A DNA stretch of 64,000 nucleotides from Thioflexithrix psekupsensis (GTDB lineage Bacteria > Pseudomonadota > Gammaproteobacteria > Beggiatoales > Beggiatoaceae): NCBI RefSeq assembly GCF_002149925.1, contig NZ_MSLT01000023.1, forward strand, positions 62,001 through 126,000. Direction: 5' to 3'. Below are positions 38,136-47,378 of this stretch, in pieces (positions within the stretch are counted from its first letter, which is position 1; every line of letters begins with the position of its first letter). The notes under the pieces were generated by a model. The model did no database searches and had not been told where the DNA came from. It saw only the letters and a list, made by a program, of their open reading frames with translations. A program made the translations under genes and the position numbers.

Positions 38136-39239
38136 ATGAGCATTGTGATTCAGGAATTGTATGTGCATCATTTTAAATGTTTGCAGAATTTTCGCTTGGT
38201 ATTAAAAGAAAAGTCGTTTTCTCTGTTACTGGGTAAAAATGGCGTAGGTAAAACAACAGTTGCCAGTGCTTTGGAAATTTTCCAAAAAATTGGCAGAGGA
38301 GTTAATCGCATAAGTCAGCTTATTTATCCAAGTGATTTTACCCATCATAATACTACTCTTCCAATGCGTTTCACATTAGAGATTTTATTAGGAGAAAAAT
38401 ATTATAAATATAATATTGCTTTTGAGCTTCCCGATGGATTTTCAGAGGCACGCATTTTAGAAGAAGAATTATGGTTAAATGAGAACGTTCTTTATCTTCG
38501 CAAAAATGCTGAAGTTACTCTTTATCGTGGCAATAAAGAAGCCAATTTTTTAGTCGATTGGCATTTGGTGGCTTTGCCGATTATTCAAAGTGAATTTTCA
38601 CAGCAATTTCAATCATGGCTCGCTTCTATTTTAATTTTGTCACCGATTCCACCTTTAATGACAGGCAATGTAAGTAAGTCCACATTGTATCCAAATCGCC
38701 ACGTGGATAATTTTGGTGAATGGCTGACAGGATTATTAATACATTATCCTGCTTCTTACACCTTAATTGATCGCTACATTAAACAAGTTATTCCTGATTT
38801 TTATGATTTACAAAATGAGCAAATCGGTAAAAATGCCAGAAATATTAATATCCAGTTTGGTCATGATAAAAGCGATTTTTCTATCGATTTTGATCAGTTA
38901 TCTGATGGTGAAAAATGCTTTTTTCTCTGTGCAGCCGTCCTAGCCATGAATAAAAATATGGAATCTTTATTTTGTTTTTGGGATGAGCCAGATAATTATT
39001 TATCTATTTCAGAAATTCAACATTTCATTATAGAATTGCAGCGCAATTTTAAAGCAAAAGGACAGTTATTAATTGCTTCTCATCATACACAAACGATTGA
39101 AACTTTTCCACAAGAACATATTATTTTATTAGATAGAAAAAGTCATTTAGAACCGACATTATGGAAATGGCTTAATGAGGTTTCTGATAAACCAAAAGAT
39201 TTAATTTCAGCGTTAATTCTGAATGAACTTGAATTATGA
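38136..39239 (+). CDS. AAA/ABC-type ATPase, OLD-like, candidate defence component
   Basis: 367 residues. Walker A LLLGKNGVGKTT (near 31-42), ABC-like signature LSDGEKCFF (near 253), Walker B CFWDEPDNYLS (near 283), and an H-loop ASHHTQTIE (near 310). The opening (LYVHHFKCLQNFRL) is typical of SMC/RecF/OLD-type AAA_21 proteins. The next gene overlaps it by 4 bp (ATGA). Such two-gene sets of a RecF-like ATPase plus a TOPRIM-like nuclease are common in anti-phage systems. The start may instead be GTG 38145, which has better ribosome spacing. Base composition is AT-richer than the flanks. Confidence 0.7.
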   Translation: MSIVIQELYVHHFKCLQNFRLVLKEKSFSLLLGKNGVGKTTVASALEIFQKIGRGVNRISQLIYPSDFTHHNTTLPMRFTLEILLGEKYYKYNIAFELPDGFSEARILEEELWLNENVLYLRKNAEVTLYRGNKEANFLVDWHLVALPIIQSEFSQQFQSWLASILILSPIPPLMTGNVSKSTLYPNRHVDNFGEWLTGLLIHYPASYTLIDRYIKQVIPDFYDLQNEQIGKNARNINIQFGHDKSDFSIDFDQLSDGEKCFFLCAAVLAMNKNMESLFCFWDEPDNYLSISEIQHFIIELQRNFKAKGQLLIASHHTQTIETFPQEHIILLDRKSHLEPTLWKWLNEVSDKPKDLISALILNELEL

Positions 39240-39745
39240 GTGTCAATAACTATCAACCTCATATTATTGTTGTTGCTGAAGATGATGCAAATCGAGACAT
39301 TGCTTATGGTTTTATTGGCTCTTCTTCTATTCCTTCTTTTAATCATAGAAAAATTGCTGTTTTATCATTGAGTGATGTAGGAAAGCAAGGTTGGAAAAAG
39401 ATTATTGATTGGTTTTTTGAGAAAAAATTAGAAGAAATGAGAAAGTTTCAAAAACGGATTATCATATTTTTAATTGACTTTGATAAAAAAACACAAGGAA
39501 CTGAAAACCGTCTTACTTATTTTAAAAAACAAATACCAAAAGATTTACAGGAAAGAATGTTTTTACTTGGTTCTTTAAAAGAAGCTGAGGATTTAAAAAG
39601 AGAACTGGGTACAGATATTGGAGAAAATTTAGCAAAAGATTGCAAAGAAAAAACCAAAATTTATTGGGAACATTATTTATTAAAACATAATTTATCCGAA
39701 CTAGAACGAATGCAACCTTTTGTTTACCCTATTCTTTTTGAATAA
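39236..39745 (+). CDS. Small TOPRIM-like partner of the ATPase (candidate nuclease)
   Basis: 169 residues, no confident family. It has the spacing of a minimal TOPRIM-like fold: a strand with an acidic residue (IIVVAEDD, Glu15), then IIIFLIDFD with Asp81 and Asp83, and later GSLKEAEDLKRELG with Glu116 and Glu118. ATG overlaps the stop of the ATPase gene, so the products are made together and probably interact. I infer a nuclease-type effector; a purely structural or regulatory partner is possible. Confidence 0.5.
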   Translation: MSVNNYQPHIIVVAEDDANRDIAYGFIGSSSIPSFNHRKIAVLSLSDVGKQGWKKIIDWFFEKKLEEMRKFQKRIIIFLIDFDKKTQGTENRLTYFKKQIPKDLQERMFLLGSLKEAEDLKRELGTDIGENLAKDCKEKTKIYWEHYLLKHNLSELERMQPFVYPILFE

Positions 39746-39797
39746 TTTCCTAGAAATTTAAATTAATTATCCACTCCTCTCATCATGGAATCCCACC

Positions 39798-40625
39798 GTG
39801 TCACAACGTGAATTTCACTATACCCGTGAAGATTTTGAATTGCTTAGAAAATTGGTGAATGAACACACGGGAATTAGCCTTTCTGACCATAAGCAAGAAA
39901 TGCTTTACAGTCGGTTATCGCGTCGTTTACGGGCGTTGAAACTGGACAGTTTCGCCAGTTATTATCGTTTATTACAAGGCGATTGTGGCGATGAATTAAT
40001 GCAATTCATTAATGCCATGACCACCAATTTAACCGCGTTTTTCCGCGAGCCGCACCATTTTGACTATTTAAAAAATGAATTATTGCCGCGTTTAAAAACA
40101 CAACACGCCATTACCCGCAAATTGCGCATTTGGTCAGCGGGCTGTGCGTCGGGAGAAGAGCCGTATTCGATTGCAATGGTGATCAAAGAAGTGATTCCGC
40201 CAGATTGGGATGTGAAAATTTTGGCGACGGATTTAGATTCTGCGGTGCTGGAAAAAGCCAAAATGGGCATTTATCTCGAAGAAAAAATAAACAATGTTCC
40301 TAAAACTTATTTAAGCCAATTTTTTAAACGCGGTACCGGCGCACAAAAAGGCAAAGTCCATATTGATCCAGAATTACAAAAAATGGTCACATTTAGACCC
40401 CTTAATTTAATCCATACGTGGCCAATGCGCGGACAATTCGACATTATTTTTTGTCGTAATGTTATTATTTATTTCGATAAAGATACCCAGACTCATTTAT
40501 TTGAACGTTTCGCTAACATTCTCGTTCCCAATGGCTATTTATTCGTGGGACATTCGGAGAATTTATTTAAGCTCACAACCCGCTTTCGTTTGCTTAAACA
40601 AACCATCTATATTAAATCAGAATAA
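39798..40625 (+). CDS. cheR: Chemotaxis protein methyltransferase CheR
   Basis: 275 residues. The N-terminal all-helical CheR_N domain (RKLVNEHTGISLSDHKQEML) is followed by the SAM-binding domain (IWSAGCASGEEPYSIAM, ILATDLDSAVLEKA, FDIIFCRNVIIYF). It methylates glutamates of chemoreceptors using SAM. The only in-frame start giving the full domain is GTG 39798; the ATG at 39785 runs into a stop. No other chemotaxis gene is adjacent. Confidence 0.92.
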   Translation: MSQREFHYTREDFELLRKLVNEHTGISLSDHKQEMLYSRLSRRLRALKLDSFASYYRLLQGDCGDELMQFINAMTTNLTAFFREPHHFDYLKNELLPRLKTQHAITRKLRIWSAGCASGEEPYSIAMVIKEVIPPDWDVKILATDLDSAVLEKAKMGIYLEEKINNVPKTYLSQFFKRGTGAQKGKVHIDPELQKMVTFRPLNLIHTWPMRGQFDIIFCRNVIIYFDKDTQTHLFERFANILVPNGYLFVGHSENLFKLTTRFRLLKQTIYIKSE

Positions 40626-40633
40626 ATCTAGTT

Positions 40634-41389
40634 TTAATATACTGAACGATACACGTCATAAAGCGACAATACCCGATTCACATAATGTCGCGTTTCTCGA
40701 TAAGGTGGGATGGCATAACCGTGGCGAATCACTGCATTTTCCCCTGCATTATACCCCGCTAAAGCCAGACGTTTATCGTTTTGAAACAGCACCAATAAAT
40801 CCCGTAAATAACGCGCTCCACCTTCAATATTATCTTTGGGATCGGTGCGATCTTTAACGCCATAACGCTGTGCAGTGCCTGCCATTAATTGCATTAAACC
40901 GGTCGCGCCTTTAGGTGAAACCGCATAAGGATTATAAGCCGATTCGGTGTGAATCACCGCGTGCAATAACGCCGCATCTAATTGAAAACGATTCGCCGCC
41001 TCTTGAATTAAATCCCGATATTCCGCATGACGACGGTGCAAACCTAAGCCCCGTGTCCGCGCCGTTTCTCCATCAAATAAACTGCCTTCATAAACCAAAC
41101 GAAACCGATTATCATGAGGCGAATCAGAAAAGTGAATCACCCCACTATTATCCACAAATTTATAAATCCGAACCGCACTTAAATTTGACTGGCGAGAAGC
41201 GGTTAATGGCCGACTCGATTTAGTGGGAGGAATATCCGTAAAATGCACTTGTCCTTGCGCATCCACATAACGGTAAATTTCCGCGGCCATTAGAGGCAGT
41301 CCAGATAAAAATAACAGTGCGATCAATAAAATTGATATTAGATTTAATTTTAAATAATCATTACCTGTACTTTGCCAACACGAAATCAT
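40634..41389 (-). CDS. Lytic transglycosylase with DUF4124-like modules
   Basis: 251 residues. A signal/anchor segment near residues 15-36 precedes two short DUF4124-like modules (IYRYVDAQGQVHFTD, IYKFVDNSGVIHFSD). An SLT domain follows (about 125-245) with catalytic Glu in HTESAYNP and the GLMQLM, YNAGENAV and Y..RVL motifs. It cleaves peptidoglycan in the periplasm. ATG 41389 has AAGGAGGA upstream. Last gene of the minus-strand run. Confidence 0.88.
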   Translation of the reverse strand: MISCWQSTGNDYLKLNLISILLIALLFLSGLPLMAAEIYRYVDAQGQVHFTDIPPTKSSRPLTASRQSNLSAVRIYKFVDNSGVIHFSDSPHDNRFRLVYEGSLFDGETARTRGLGLHRRHAEYRDLIQEAANRFQLDAALLHAVIHTESAYNPYAVSPKGATGLMQLMAGTAQRYGVKDRTDPKDNIEGGARYLRDLLVLFQNDKRLALAGYNAGENAVIRHGYAIPPYRETRHYVNRVLSLYDVYRSVY

Positions 41390-41450
41390 GGAAAATCCTC
41401 CTTGCCGTTATAAAAATGCCGATGTTCATATTGGATTAGTGTAAATTAAT

Positions 41451-42341
41451 TTACGCCAATTTGCGAATGCCATCAATTCGCACCCAATCGCCCTGCACGA
41501 TTGGCGGGTGCATTGTAAAATAAGGCGAATAAGCAGAAATCACTGCATCTGCTTGATCAATAAGGATTCCTGACAACACAATAAAACCACCTGCATTAAT
41601 TTTACTTGCAAATGAAGCCGCTAATGCAATTAATGGCGTGGCTAAAATATTTGCCACAATGCCATCCACTTGAAGCGCAGGCAATTGCTCAGGAAAAACC
41701 GTTTCAATCGCATCGCTCACTTGGTTTTTTTCGGCATTATCCCGCGTAGCGAGAAGGGCTTGGGGATCATTATCCACTGCCCACACCTTGGCCGCGCCCA
41801 ATTTAACCGCGCCAATCGCCAAAATTCCTGACCCTGAACCGTAATCAATCAGCGTTTTCCCTGCCAATTCCGGCCACGTCGCCAACCATGTCAGACAAAG
41901 AGCCGTCGTGGGATGCGTTCCCGTCCCAAAAGCAAGGCCGGGATCAAGCAACAAATAAATCGTTTCAGAATCAGTCACTTCCTGCCAACTGGGATATATC
42001 CACAACCGCTCACCAAAACACATCGGCTTAAAATCCGCCATCCAAACCCGCGTCCATTCCTGATCTTCCAACACACTAAACTCATAACGCGGCAATGGCA
42101 ACGGAGCTAATTGCGCCGCTAATTGCGTCGGTAATTCATCTTGATCCACATCATCCTGCACAAATAAACCTGTCACACGAGTTTCGCGCCATAAAGGGGT
42201 AGTATTCAACGCAGGTTCATACACAGGATCATCGCCATCATCCGCACAAGTTACTGATAATGCACCAATTTCTGTTAATGCGTCAGAAATGGACTCCACC
42301 TGATCAGGATGGCTGTGTAAAGTCATTTGTAGCCAAGTCAT
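41451..42341 (-). CDS. prmA: Ribosomal protein L11 methyltransferase
   Basis: 296 residues. An N-terminal L11-recognition domain ([10 protein letters not shown]..) is followed by the SAM domain with [14 protein letters not shown] and [13 protein letters not shown], then VANILATPL. It trimethylates ribosomal protein L11. The start lies within the 3' end of hisS (38-bp overlap), so the two genes are translationally linked. Confidence 0.95.
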   Translation of the reverse strand: MTWLQMTLHSHPDQVESISDALTEIGALSVTCADDGDDPVYEPALNTTPLWRETRVTGLFVQDDVDQDELPTQLAAQLAPLPLPRYEFSVLEDQEWTRVWMADFKPMCFGERLWIYPSWQEVTDSETIYLLLDPGLAFGTGTHPTTALCLTWLATWPELAGKTLIDYGSGSGILAIGAVKLGAAKVWAVDNDPQALLATRDNAEKNQVSDAIETVFPEQLPALQVDGIVANILATPLIALAASFASKINAGGFIVLSGILIDQADAVISAYSPYFTMHPPIVQGDWVRIDGIRKLA

Positions 42342-43602
42342 CTTGTTTTAACACCTGAATTAAATCATGTTGCGGTAAAGTGAGTTGTGGTTTTTCTTCA
42401 CGTAAAAATTTAAGCGTCACCGTGTTTTCTTGCACTTCTTGTTCACCGAGAATTAACGCCCATTTTGCGCCGCTTTTATCGGCTTTTTTAAATTGGCTTT
42501 TAAAATTCCCGCCGCCACAATGCAATAATAAACGCAATTCTGGCAGTTGTCGGCGCAATTCTTCGGCCAATAAAAAACCCGGTAATTGCGCTGAATCGCC
42601 TGCGCGAATCAAATAAATATGAGGACGAGTATCCGCGACCGTATTTTGTGAAACACGAAGTAATTCAACTAAGCGTTCTATACCCATCGCAAAACCCACC
42701 CCAGGCGTATTTTGTCCACCCAAATGAGCCACTAAACCATCATAACGCCCACCCGCACACACCGTGCCTTGCGCGCCTAACTGGTCTGTCACCCATTCAA
42801 ACACCGTGCGATTGTAATAATCCAAACCGCGGACTAAACGCGGATTAACCGTAAAAACAAGGCCTGCGGCCGTTAAATAATCCTGTAATTGTGCAAAATG
42901 ATCCCGTGATTCTGCGTCTAAATGATCAGCCAATTGTGGAGCCTGTGCGATTAAGGATTGCAAGGCGGGATTTTTACTGTCTAAAATCCGTAATGGATTG
43001 CTATTTAAACGGCGTTGACTGTCTTCATCTAATTGATCGTAATGATCCGATAAATAATTGACTAATTGCTCCCGATATTGCGCCCGCGCTGCATTAGAAC
43101 CGAGAGAATTTAATTGTAAATGCACCTGTTCCAATCCCAACGCCTGCCAAAAACGCGCCGTCATCACAATCATTTCCGCATCAATATCAGGGCCAGCCAA
43201 TCCGAAAACTTCGGCACCGATTTGATGAAATTGGCGATAACGCCCTTTTTGCGGACGTTCATGACGAAACATCGCGCCTTGATACCATAATCGCTGCGTT
43301 TGATTGTACAGCAAACCGTTTTCAATCCCCGCTCGCACACAACCGGCCGTACCTTCAGGACGCAAAGTCAAACTTTCGCCGTTACGGTCAGTAAAAGTGT
43401 ACATTTCTTTTTCTACAATATCCGTCACTTCGCCAATAGAACGGGCAAATAATTCCGTTTTTTCCACAATCGGCAAACGAATTTCTTCATAACCATAACG
43501 GGTTAAAATCGTGCGCACTTCCCGTTCTAAAAACTGCCAAAAATGAATCTGTTCGGGTAATAAATCGTTCATTCCGCGAACGGCTTGAATGGTCTTAGCC
43601 AA
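42304..43602 (-). CDS. hisS: Histidine--tRNA ligase
   Basis: 432 residues, class II synthetase. Motif 1 region, motif 2 ([12 protein letters not shown] near 78), the histidine-specific [13 protein letters not shown] near 258 and a C-terminal anticodon-binding domain are all present. The start codon is TTG 43602, with AAGGAG about seven bases upstream; the in-frame ATG at 43572 (MNDLLPEQ) would cut the conserved AKTIQAVRG start. Confidence 0.96.
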   Translation of the reverse strand: MAKTIQAVRGMNDLLPEQIHFWQFLEREVRTILTRYGYEEIRLPIVEKTELFARSIGEVTDIVEKEMYTFTDRNGESLTLRPEGTAGCVRAGIENGLLYNQTQRLWYQGAMFRHERPQKGRYRQFHQIGAEVFGLAGPDIDAEMIVMTARFWQALGLEQVHLQLNSLGSNAARAQYREQLVNYLSDHYDQLDEDSQRRLNSNPLRILDSKNPALQSLIAQAPQLADHLDAESRDHFAQLQDYLTAAGLVFTVNPRLVRGLDYYNRTVFEWVTDQLGAQGTVCAGGRYDGLVAHLGGQNTPGVGFAMGIERLVELLRVSQNTVADTRPHIYLIRAGDSAQLPGFLLAEELRRQLPELRLLLHCGGGNFKSQFKKADKSGAKWALILGEQEVQENTVTLKFLREEKPQLTLPQHDLIQVLKQDDLATNDFTQPS

Positions 43603-43647
43603 AGATAACTCCTTATTATTCTTAAATATTCTGATTTCAGAAAAATA

Positions 43648-44040
43648 TCAAATTAATTTACGCCATTTTGCGGCTAAAAAGGGTGCAATAGAAACAGCAA
43701 CTAATGCAAGAATCATCAGATTCCCTTGCATCACATTAAAAATGCCTAACCATTCTTCAAAAGGAATCCCCATAATGATCACACCCAATAAAAATTCAAA
43801 CCCCAATGTTAAAACAAACCATAACTCTCCCATTAAAAAATAATCTAACGCCCGTTTAGAACGCATAAATGGCACAACTAAAATGGCGTAAATAATAATC
43901 AAAAATGTCAAAATAAGGCCACTGATGGGCAAAGATATATCTCCCAACCAAGGCAATAACATTTTTTCCCGCAATCCCGCATTTAAAATAGCCAAACCCA
44001 ATAAACCAAACCAAAACACAAAGGCTTTTACAAAAAACAT
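43648..44040 (-). CDS. Small four-helix membrane protein, unknown
   Basis: 130 residues with four hydrophobic segments (about 4-22, 36-58, 70-95, 100-122). No family recognised with confidence. It lies between anmK (17 bp) and hisS (45 bp) on the same strand, so it is part of that operon. Its end overlaps nothing. Its start ATG 44040 has a modest ribosome site (GGAATATT). Confidence 0.65.
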   Translation of the reverse strand: MFFVKAFVFWFGLLGLAILNAGLREKMLLPWLGDISLPISGLILTFLIIIYAILVVPFMRSKRALDYFLMGELWFVLTLGFEFLLGVIIMGIPFEEWLGIFNVMQGNLMILALVAVSIAPFLAAKWRKLI

Positions 44041-44057
44041 AATAATATTCCTTTTAA

Positions 44058-45188
44058 TTACGGTTTAAAAACACCACCTAAAATAGCGGAGCGTTTCGCG
44101 CCTGTGAATGGCGTTAAATCAATGGGCAAATCAGCCCAACGTTGCCACGCGAACCACGCAAAACACATCGCCTCCACCCATTGTGACGGCAAACCGTATT
44201 CAGTTGTGGATTCCAAAACAATCCCTTCAGGTAATGCGTTTTGCAATTGTCGCCACAAATTTGTATTTAAAACGCCGCCGCCACAACCCAATACCCGCGC
44301 ACAATCAGGAATTTTTGAAATTTCCTGCGCAATCGATACCGCCGTTAATTCGCTCAAAGTTGCTTGTATATCAAAAGGTTGGAACGCAGACAAGGGTTTA
44401 GACAACATCATGGCGCGTTGTGCCAGCCAGTTTAAATTAAAGTAATCGCGTCCGGTGGTTTTTGGCGGCGGGTCTTGAAAATAAGGATCAGCCAACAAAA
44501 TCGCCAATAAATCAGTTTGCACCGTGCCTTGAGCCGCCCACGCGCCATTTTCATCATAAGGCATACGTCGCTGCTGCCATGACCACGCATCCAACAACGC
44601 ATTGGCTGGCCCCGTATCAAATCCTGACAGCGGCTGTTTACGATCTGCGGGCAAAACAGTAATATTCGCAATGCCGCCCAAATTTAACACCACTCGATTT
44701 TCCTGCGTACTTCGCAAATACGCCGCGTGCAAAGCGGGCGCAAGCGGCGCACCTTGCCCACCTGTCGCCATATCACTTTGGCGAAATTGCGCCACCACGG
44801 GAATTCCTGTGGCGTGGGCTAAACGCGCCGGGTTGCCAATTTGGCACGTATACGGCGGACGGGCTAAAGGTTGATGACAGACCGTTTGGCCGGGGTGTCC
44901 AATCGCCACCACTTGATCCGCCGCACAACAAGCATGTTGTAATAATTGTAAAACCGCATCCGCAAAACCATCCGCCGCCAATCCATCCAAGCGCGCAATT
45001 TCTGCCACATTAAGCTGATTGGGCGCGTATTGACTGACCGTTAATATCTCTTCTCGAATATTTTCCGGCCACGGACAACCTTTAGCCGCAATTAAACGCA
45101 ATTGCCCCGCTTGAACCTCCACCAATACCGCATCAATACCATCGACACTTGTCCCCGACATTAGACCAATATATAAACCTGAATTCAT
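44058..45188 (-). CDS. anmK: Anhydro-N-acetylmuramic acid kinase
   Basis: 376 residues. The N-terminal GLMSGTSVDGIDAV motif and the ATP-binding NLGGIANIT and GFDTGPANALLD are typical. AnmK recycles peptidoglycan by cleaving and phosphorylating 1,6-anhydroMurNAc to MurNAc-6-phosphate. The lytic transglycosylase at the end of the same run makes such anhydro-sugars, which is a plausible functional link. Confidence 0.95.
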   Translation of the reverse strand: MNSGLYIGLMSGTSVDGIDAVLVEVQAGQLRLIAAKGCPWPENIREEILTVSQYAPNQLNVAEIARLDGLAADGFADAVLQLLQHACCAADQVVAIGHPGQTVCHQPLARPPYTCQIGNPARLAHATGIPVVAQFRQSDMATGGQGAPLAPALHAAYLRSTQENRVVLNLGGIANITVLPADRKQPLSGFDTGPANALLDAWSWQQRRMPYDENGAWAAQGTVQTDLLAILLADPYFQDPPPKTTGRDYFNLNWLAQRAMMLSKPLSAFQPFDIQATLSELTAVSIAQEISKIPDCARVLGCGGGVLNTNLWRQLQNALPEGIVLESTTEYGLPSQWVEAMCFAWFAWQRWADLPIDLTPFTGAKRSAILGGVFKP

Positions 45189-45194
45189 GCCACA

Positions 45195-46295
45195 TTAACC
45201 TTTTGCTGAAAAATCAATAGGAACAGACCATTGCTCCCGTTCACATTGACGATGGGCTAACCAATGTTGATAAAAATAACGCACAAAAACACTCACCACC
45301 GCCATCACAGGTAAAGCCAATAAAATTCCCACAATACCCCCCAATGCCCCTCCCAGATAAATCGCAAAATAAACAAAAATTTCATGTACTTTTACACTGC
45401 GGCCAATAATGCGGGGCGTTAATAATTTATGATCTACCGTTGTTCCCAAAGTAATAACCGCAATAATCGCAGGATAAATCCACAAAACATCCAATTGATG
45501 CGTCATTAAACCCAACACACAGACCAAAATCCCACCCAACGGCACGCCAATATAAGGCAATAAATTTAAATACCCCGTGACAATTCCTAATAATAACCAC
45601 GGACTCCATAATGACCCCGTTTGCGCGGCTAATTGGCCAATCAAATGAAAACTTAAACCATAATAAATCGCCAATAACGTACTGACTTCAATTTGTCCAC
45701 GAATTAAGCGCGAAATTGCATCACCCATTTGATTTAATAACAAATCAATTTCTTTATTCCAACTGTCTGGCGTAACATCATGTAATAATTGCCGAATCGC
45801 CATCACCGTCTGTTGCCAATCACGCAACAGAATAAACACAATCACCACAAACAGCAAGGCATATAAAATTAACTCAAACAAATTACTAAACCATTGCAAA
45901 CCAAAAGAACCCAAAGAATAATGACTCAATTGCGCCGATAACCACGCCCAATCTAACGATAAATCCGTATAATCTTTTAATAATGGCGCAATTTTCTGAT
46001 CATATTGCGCAGGAAAATGTTGAATTAATGTATCCAGTTGATCCGAGACTTGAGGTAATATGGTAATCAACCATTCTAACAGAATAAACGGAATCACAAA
46101 GATAAGAATAAATGACGACAAAGAACGCCCACAATGCCAACGCTCCCCCCACGCCACAATCGGACTTAGAATATAAGCCAACAAAATCGCACCCAATAAT
46201 AACACCATAAACGTAGGCATTATCCACAAAGTGAATAATAACGGAATTAAAATGGCTAAAGAAAACACTACACCATATTTCAACAAAGGAGTCAT
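45195..46295 (-). CDS. PerM/AI-2E-family transporter
   Basis: 366 residues. Three N-terminal helices, a large loop (about 75-140), a central domain and a C-terminal block of helices with LLPYIGVPLGGILV, PRIIGRSVKVHE and GGALGGIVGILLALPV, the signature of the UPF0118/PerM family. Transport role unproven; some members export autoinducer-2, others are sodium/proton antiporters. First gene of the minus-strand run (6 bp to anmK). Confidence 0.88.
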   Translation of the reverse strand: MTPLLKYGVVFSLAILIPLLFTLWIMPTFMVLLLGAILLAYILSPIVAWGERWHCGRSLSSFILIFVIPFILLEWLITILPQVSDQLDTLIQHFPAQYDQKIAPLLKDYTDLSLDWAWLSAQLSHYSLGSFGLQWFSNLFELILYALLFVVIVFILLRDWQQTVMAIRQLLHDVTPDSWNKEIDLLLNQMGDAISRLIRGQIEVSTLLAIYYGLSFHLIGQLAAQTGSLWSPWLLLGIVTGYLNLLPYIGVPLGGILVCVLGLMTHQLDVLWIYPAIIAVITLGTTVDHKLLTPRIIGRSVKVHEIFVYFAIYLGGALGGIVGILLALPVMAVVSVFVRYFYQHWLAHRQCEREQWSVPIDFSAKG

Positions 46296-46457
46296 TTTTT
46301 TTACTCAAAAATAAGTGATGAAAAACAGCCTGCTCAGAATCAATCCAACGAATTACAAATTTACAAAAGTACCGGTTTGTATCCATTGTTCAGATTTAAA
46401 TTAGAGCTTTTTTATTAAAAACTTAAAATAAATATTTTCTTTTTTTTGCGTTTGATC

Positions 46458-46489
46458 TATAATTCGCATTAGGTTGCAACAAGCAACCT
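46458..46489 (+). promoter_or_regulatory. Likely -10 element and leader hairpin of the H-NS-like gene
   Basis: A perfect TATAAT at 46458-46463 lies within an AT-rich run, without a clear -35. Just downstream is a 7-bp stem (AGGTTGC 46471-46477 with GCAACCT 46483-46489) in the probable 5' leader, before the ribosome site AAGGATATT and ATG 46557. Confidence 0.4.
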
Positions 46490-46556
46490 TTGCAGTAAAA
46501 CTATATTAGCTCTAGTTATCCGTCGCCTCTCCACATCGCATAAAGGATATTAAACA

Positions 46557-46901
46557 ATGCAAAACCAAATCGAAGCCAAACTCTCTACCCTGTCATTAAC
46601 CGAATTATTAGAGGTGCAACAACGCATTAAAGGCTTAATTCATTTACGCCGCCGCTCACAACAAAAAGTCCTAGAATCGCAAATGCGAGAAATGGCACGC
46701 GCACAAGGTCTGGAATTAGAAGATGTTGTTTTACGCGACAAAGAAGGCGCACGCCGCAGCCGCAAAACCGCCAGCGCACAATATCGCAATCCCAACAATC
46801 CCTTAGAAACATGGACAGGCTTAGGCAAACGCCCCAATTGGTTAAAAGCCTACCTTGCCAACGGCGGCAGTTTGGAAACTTTGAAAATTGTGAACGCCTA
46901 A
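46557..46901 (+). CDS. H-NS-like nucleoid protein
   Basis: 114 residues. An N-terminal oligomerising coiled coil (about 1-55, LSLTELLEVQQRIKGLI) and a C-terminal DNA-binding motif of the H-NS/HvrA/BpH3 type (YRNPNNPLETWTGLGKRP). It is expected to bind AT-rich DNA and silence acquired genes, several of which lie in this window. ATG follows AAGGATATTAAACA. Confidence 0.88.
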   Translation: MQNQIEAKLSTLSLTELLEVQQRIKGLIHLRRRSQQKVLESQMREMARAQGLELEDVVLRDKEGARRSRKTASAQYRNPNNPLETWTGLGKRPNWLKAYLANGGSLETLKIVNA

Positions 46902-47378
46902 TTCCTCTTTTATCCCACAAAGTTACAGGTCTCAAAATCTCTCGTCCCCAAGTGCCATTGGGGACAAGACCGCACTCCCCACAGCAGAAACCGCTCCTGC
47001 CATTGCGCTATTAAAAACAAACTCCGCTCCGTTTGCAAATCCTTCGCCTCTTCCCTCGCCTGATAAAACTCCAACGTATCTTGTTCATGGCTAATCGCTT
47101 GCAAACGCCTTTTGCTGCGATTTCCCGTGTTATGGCAAAAAAAATTCACTTTACCCCAAAAATCTCACTGAGGTACTCGCATATTTTATTAGAAAAAATT
47201 ATAATTAGGTTTTACTCTTGTTAATACTTAACTGGCTTGCCCACAGGTCGTTTGCCATTGCGTGTGTCTTAATAAAAACCATGAGTGACATGACCTTACC
47301 TCCTTATTTTCACATACTGAGGTGACAGAAAGGTCAGGCTGACATGTCCATATTGATGTACCTAAGAGGGAAAACCCA
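46902..47378. other. Intergenic region upstream of pckA
   Basis: About 475 bp. It contains a palindrome GTCCCCAA-6-TTGGGGAC (46944-46965), the possible minus-strand gene scrap (46910-47149), an AT-rich stretch at 47150-47225, and the pckA leader with a GGTCA-containing repeat pair near 47294 and 47331. No other feature is supported. Confidence 0.4.
46910..47149 (-). pseudogene. Possible remnant of an Rpn-family nuclease/transposase gene
   Basis: A 79-codon frame whose middle (RLQAISHEQDTLEFYQAREEAKDLQTERS) resembles the C-terminal helix of Rpn-type PD-(D/E)XK proteins. There is no ribosome site and no catalytic domain. Its 3' part carries a hairpin. If real it is only a scrap. The call rests on pattern resemblance alone. 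Confidence 0.25.
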
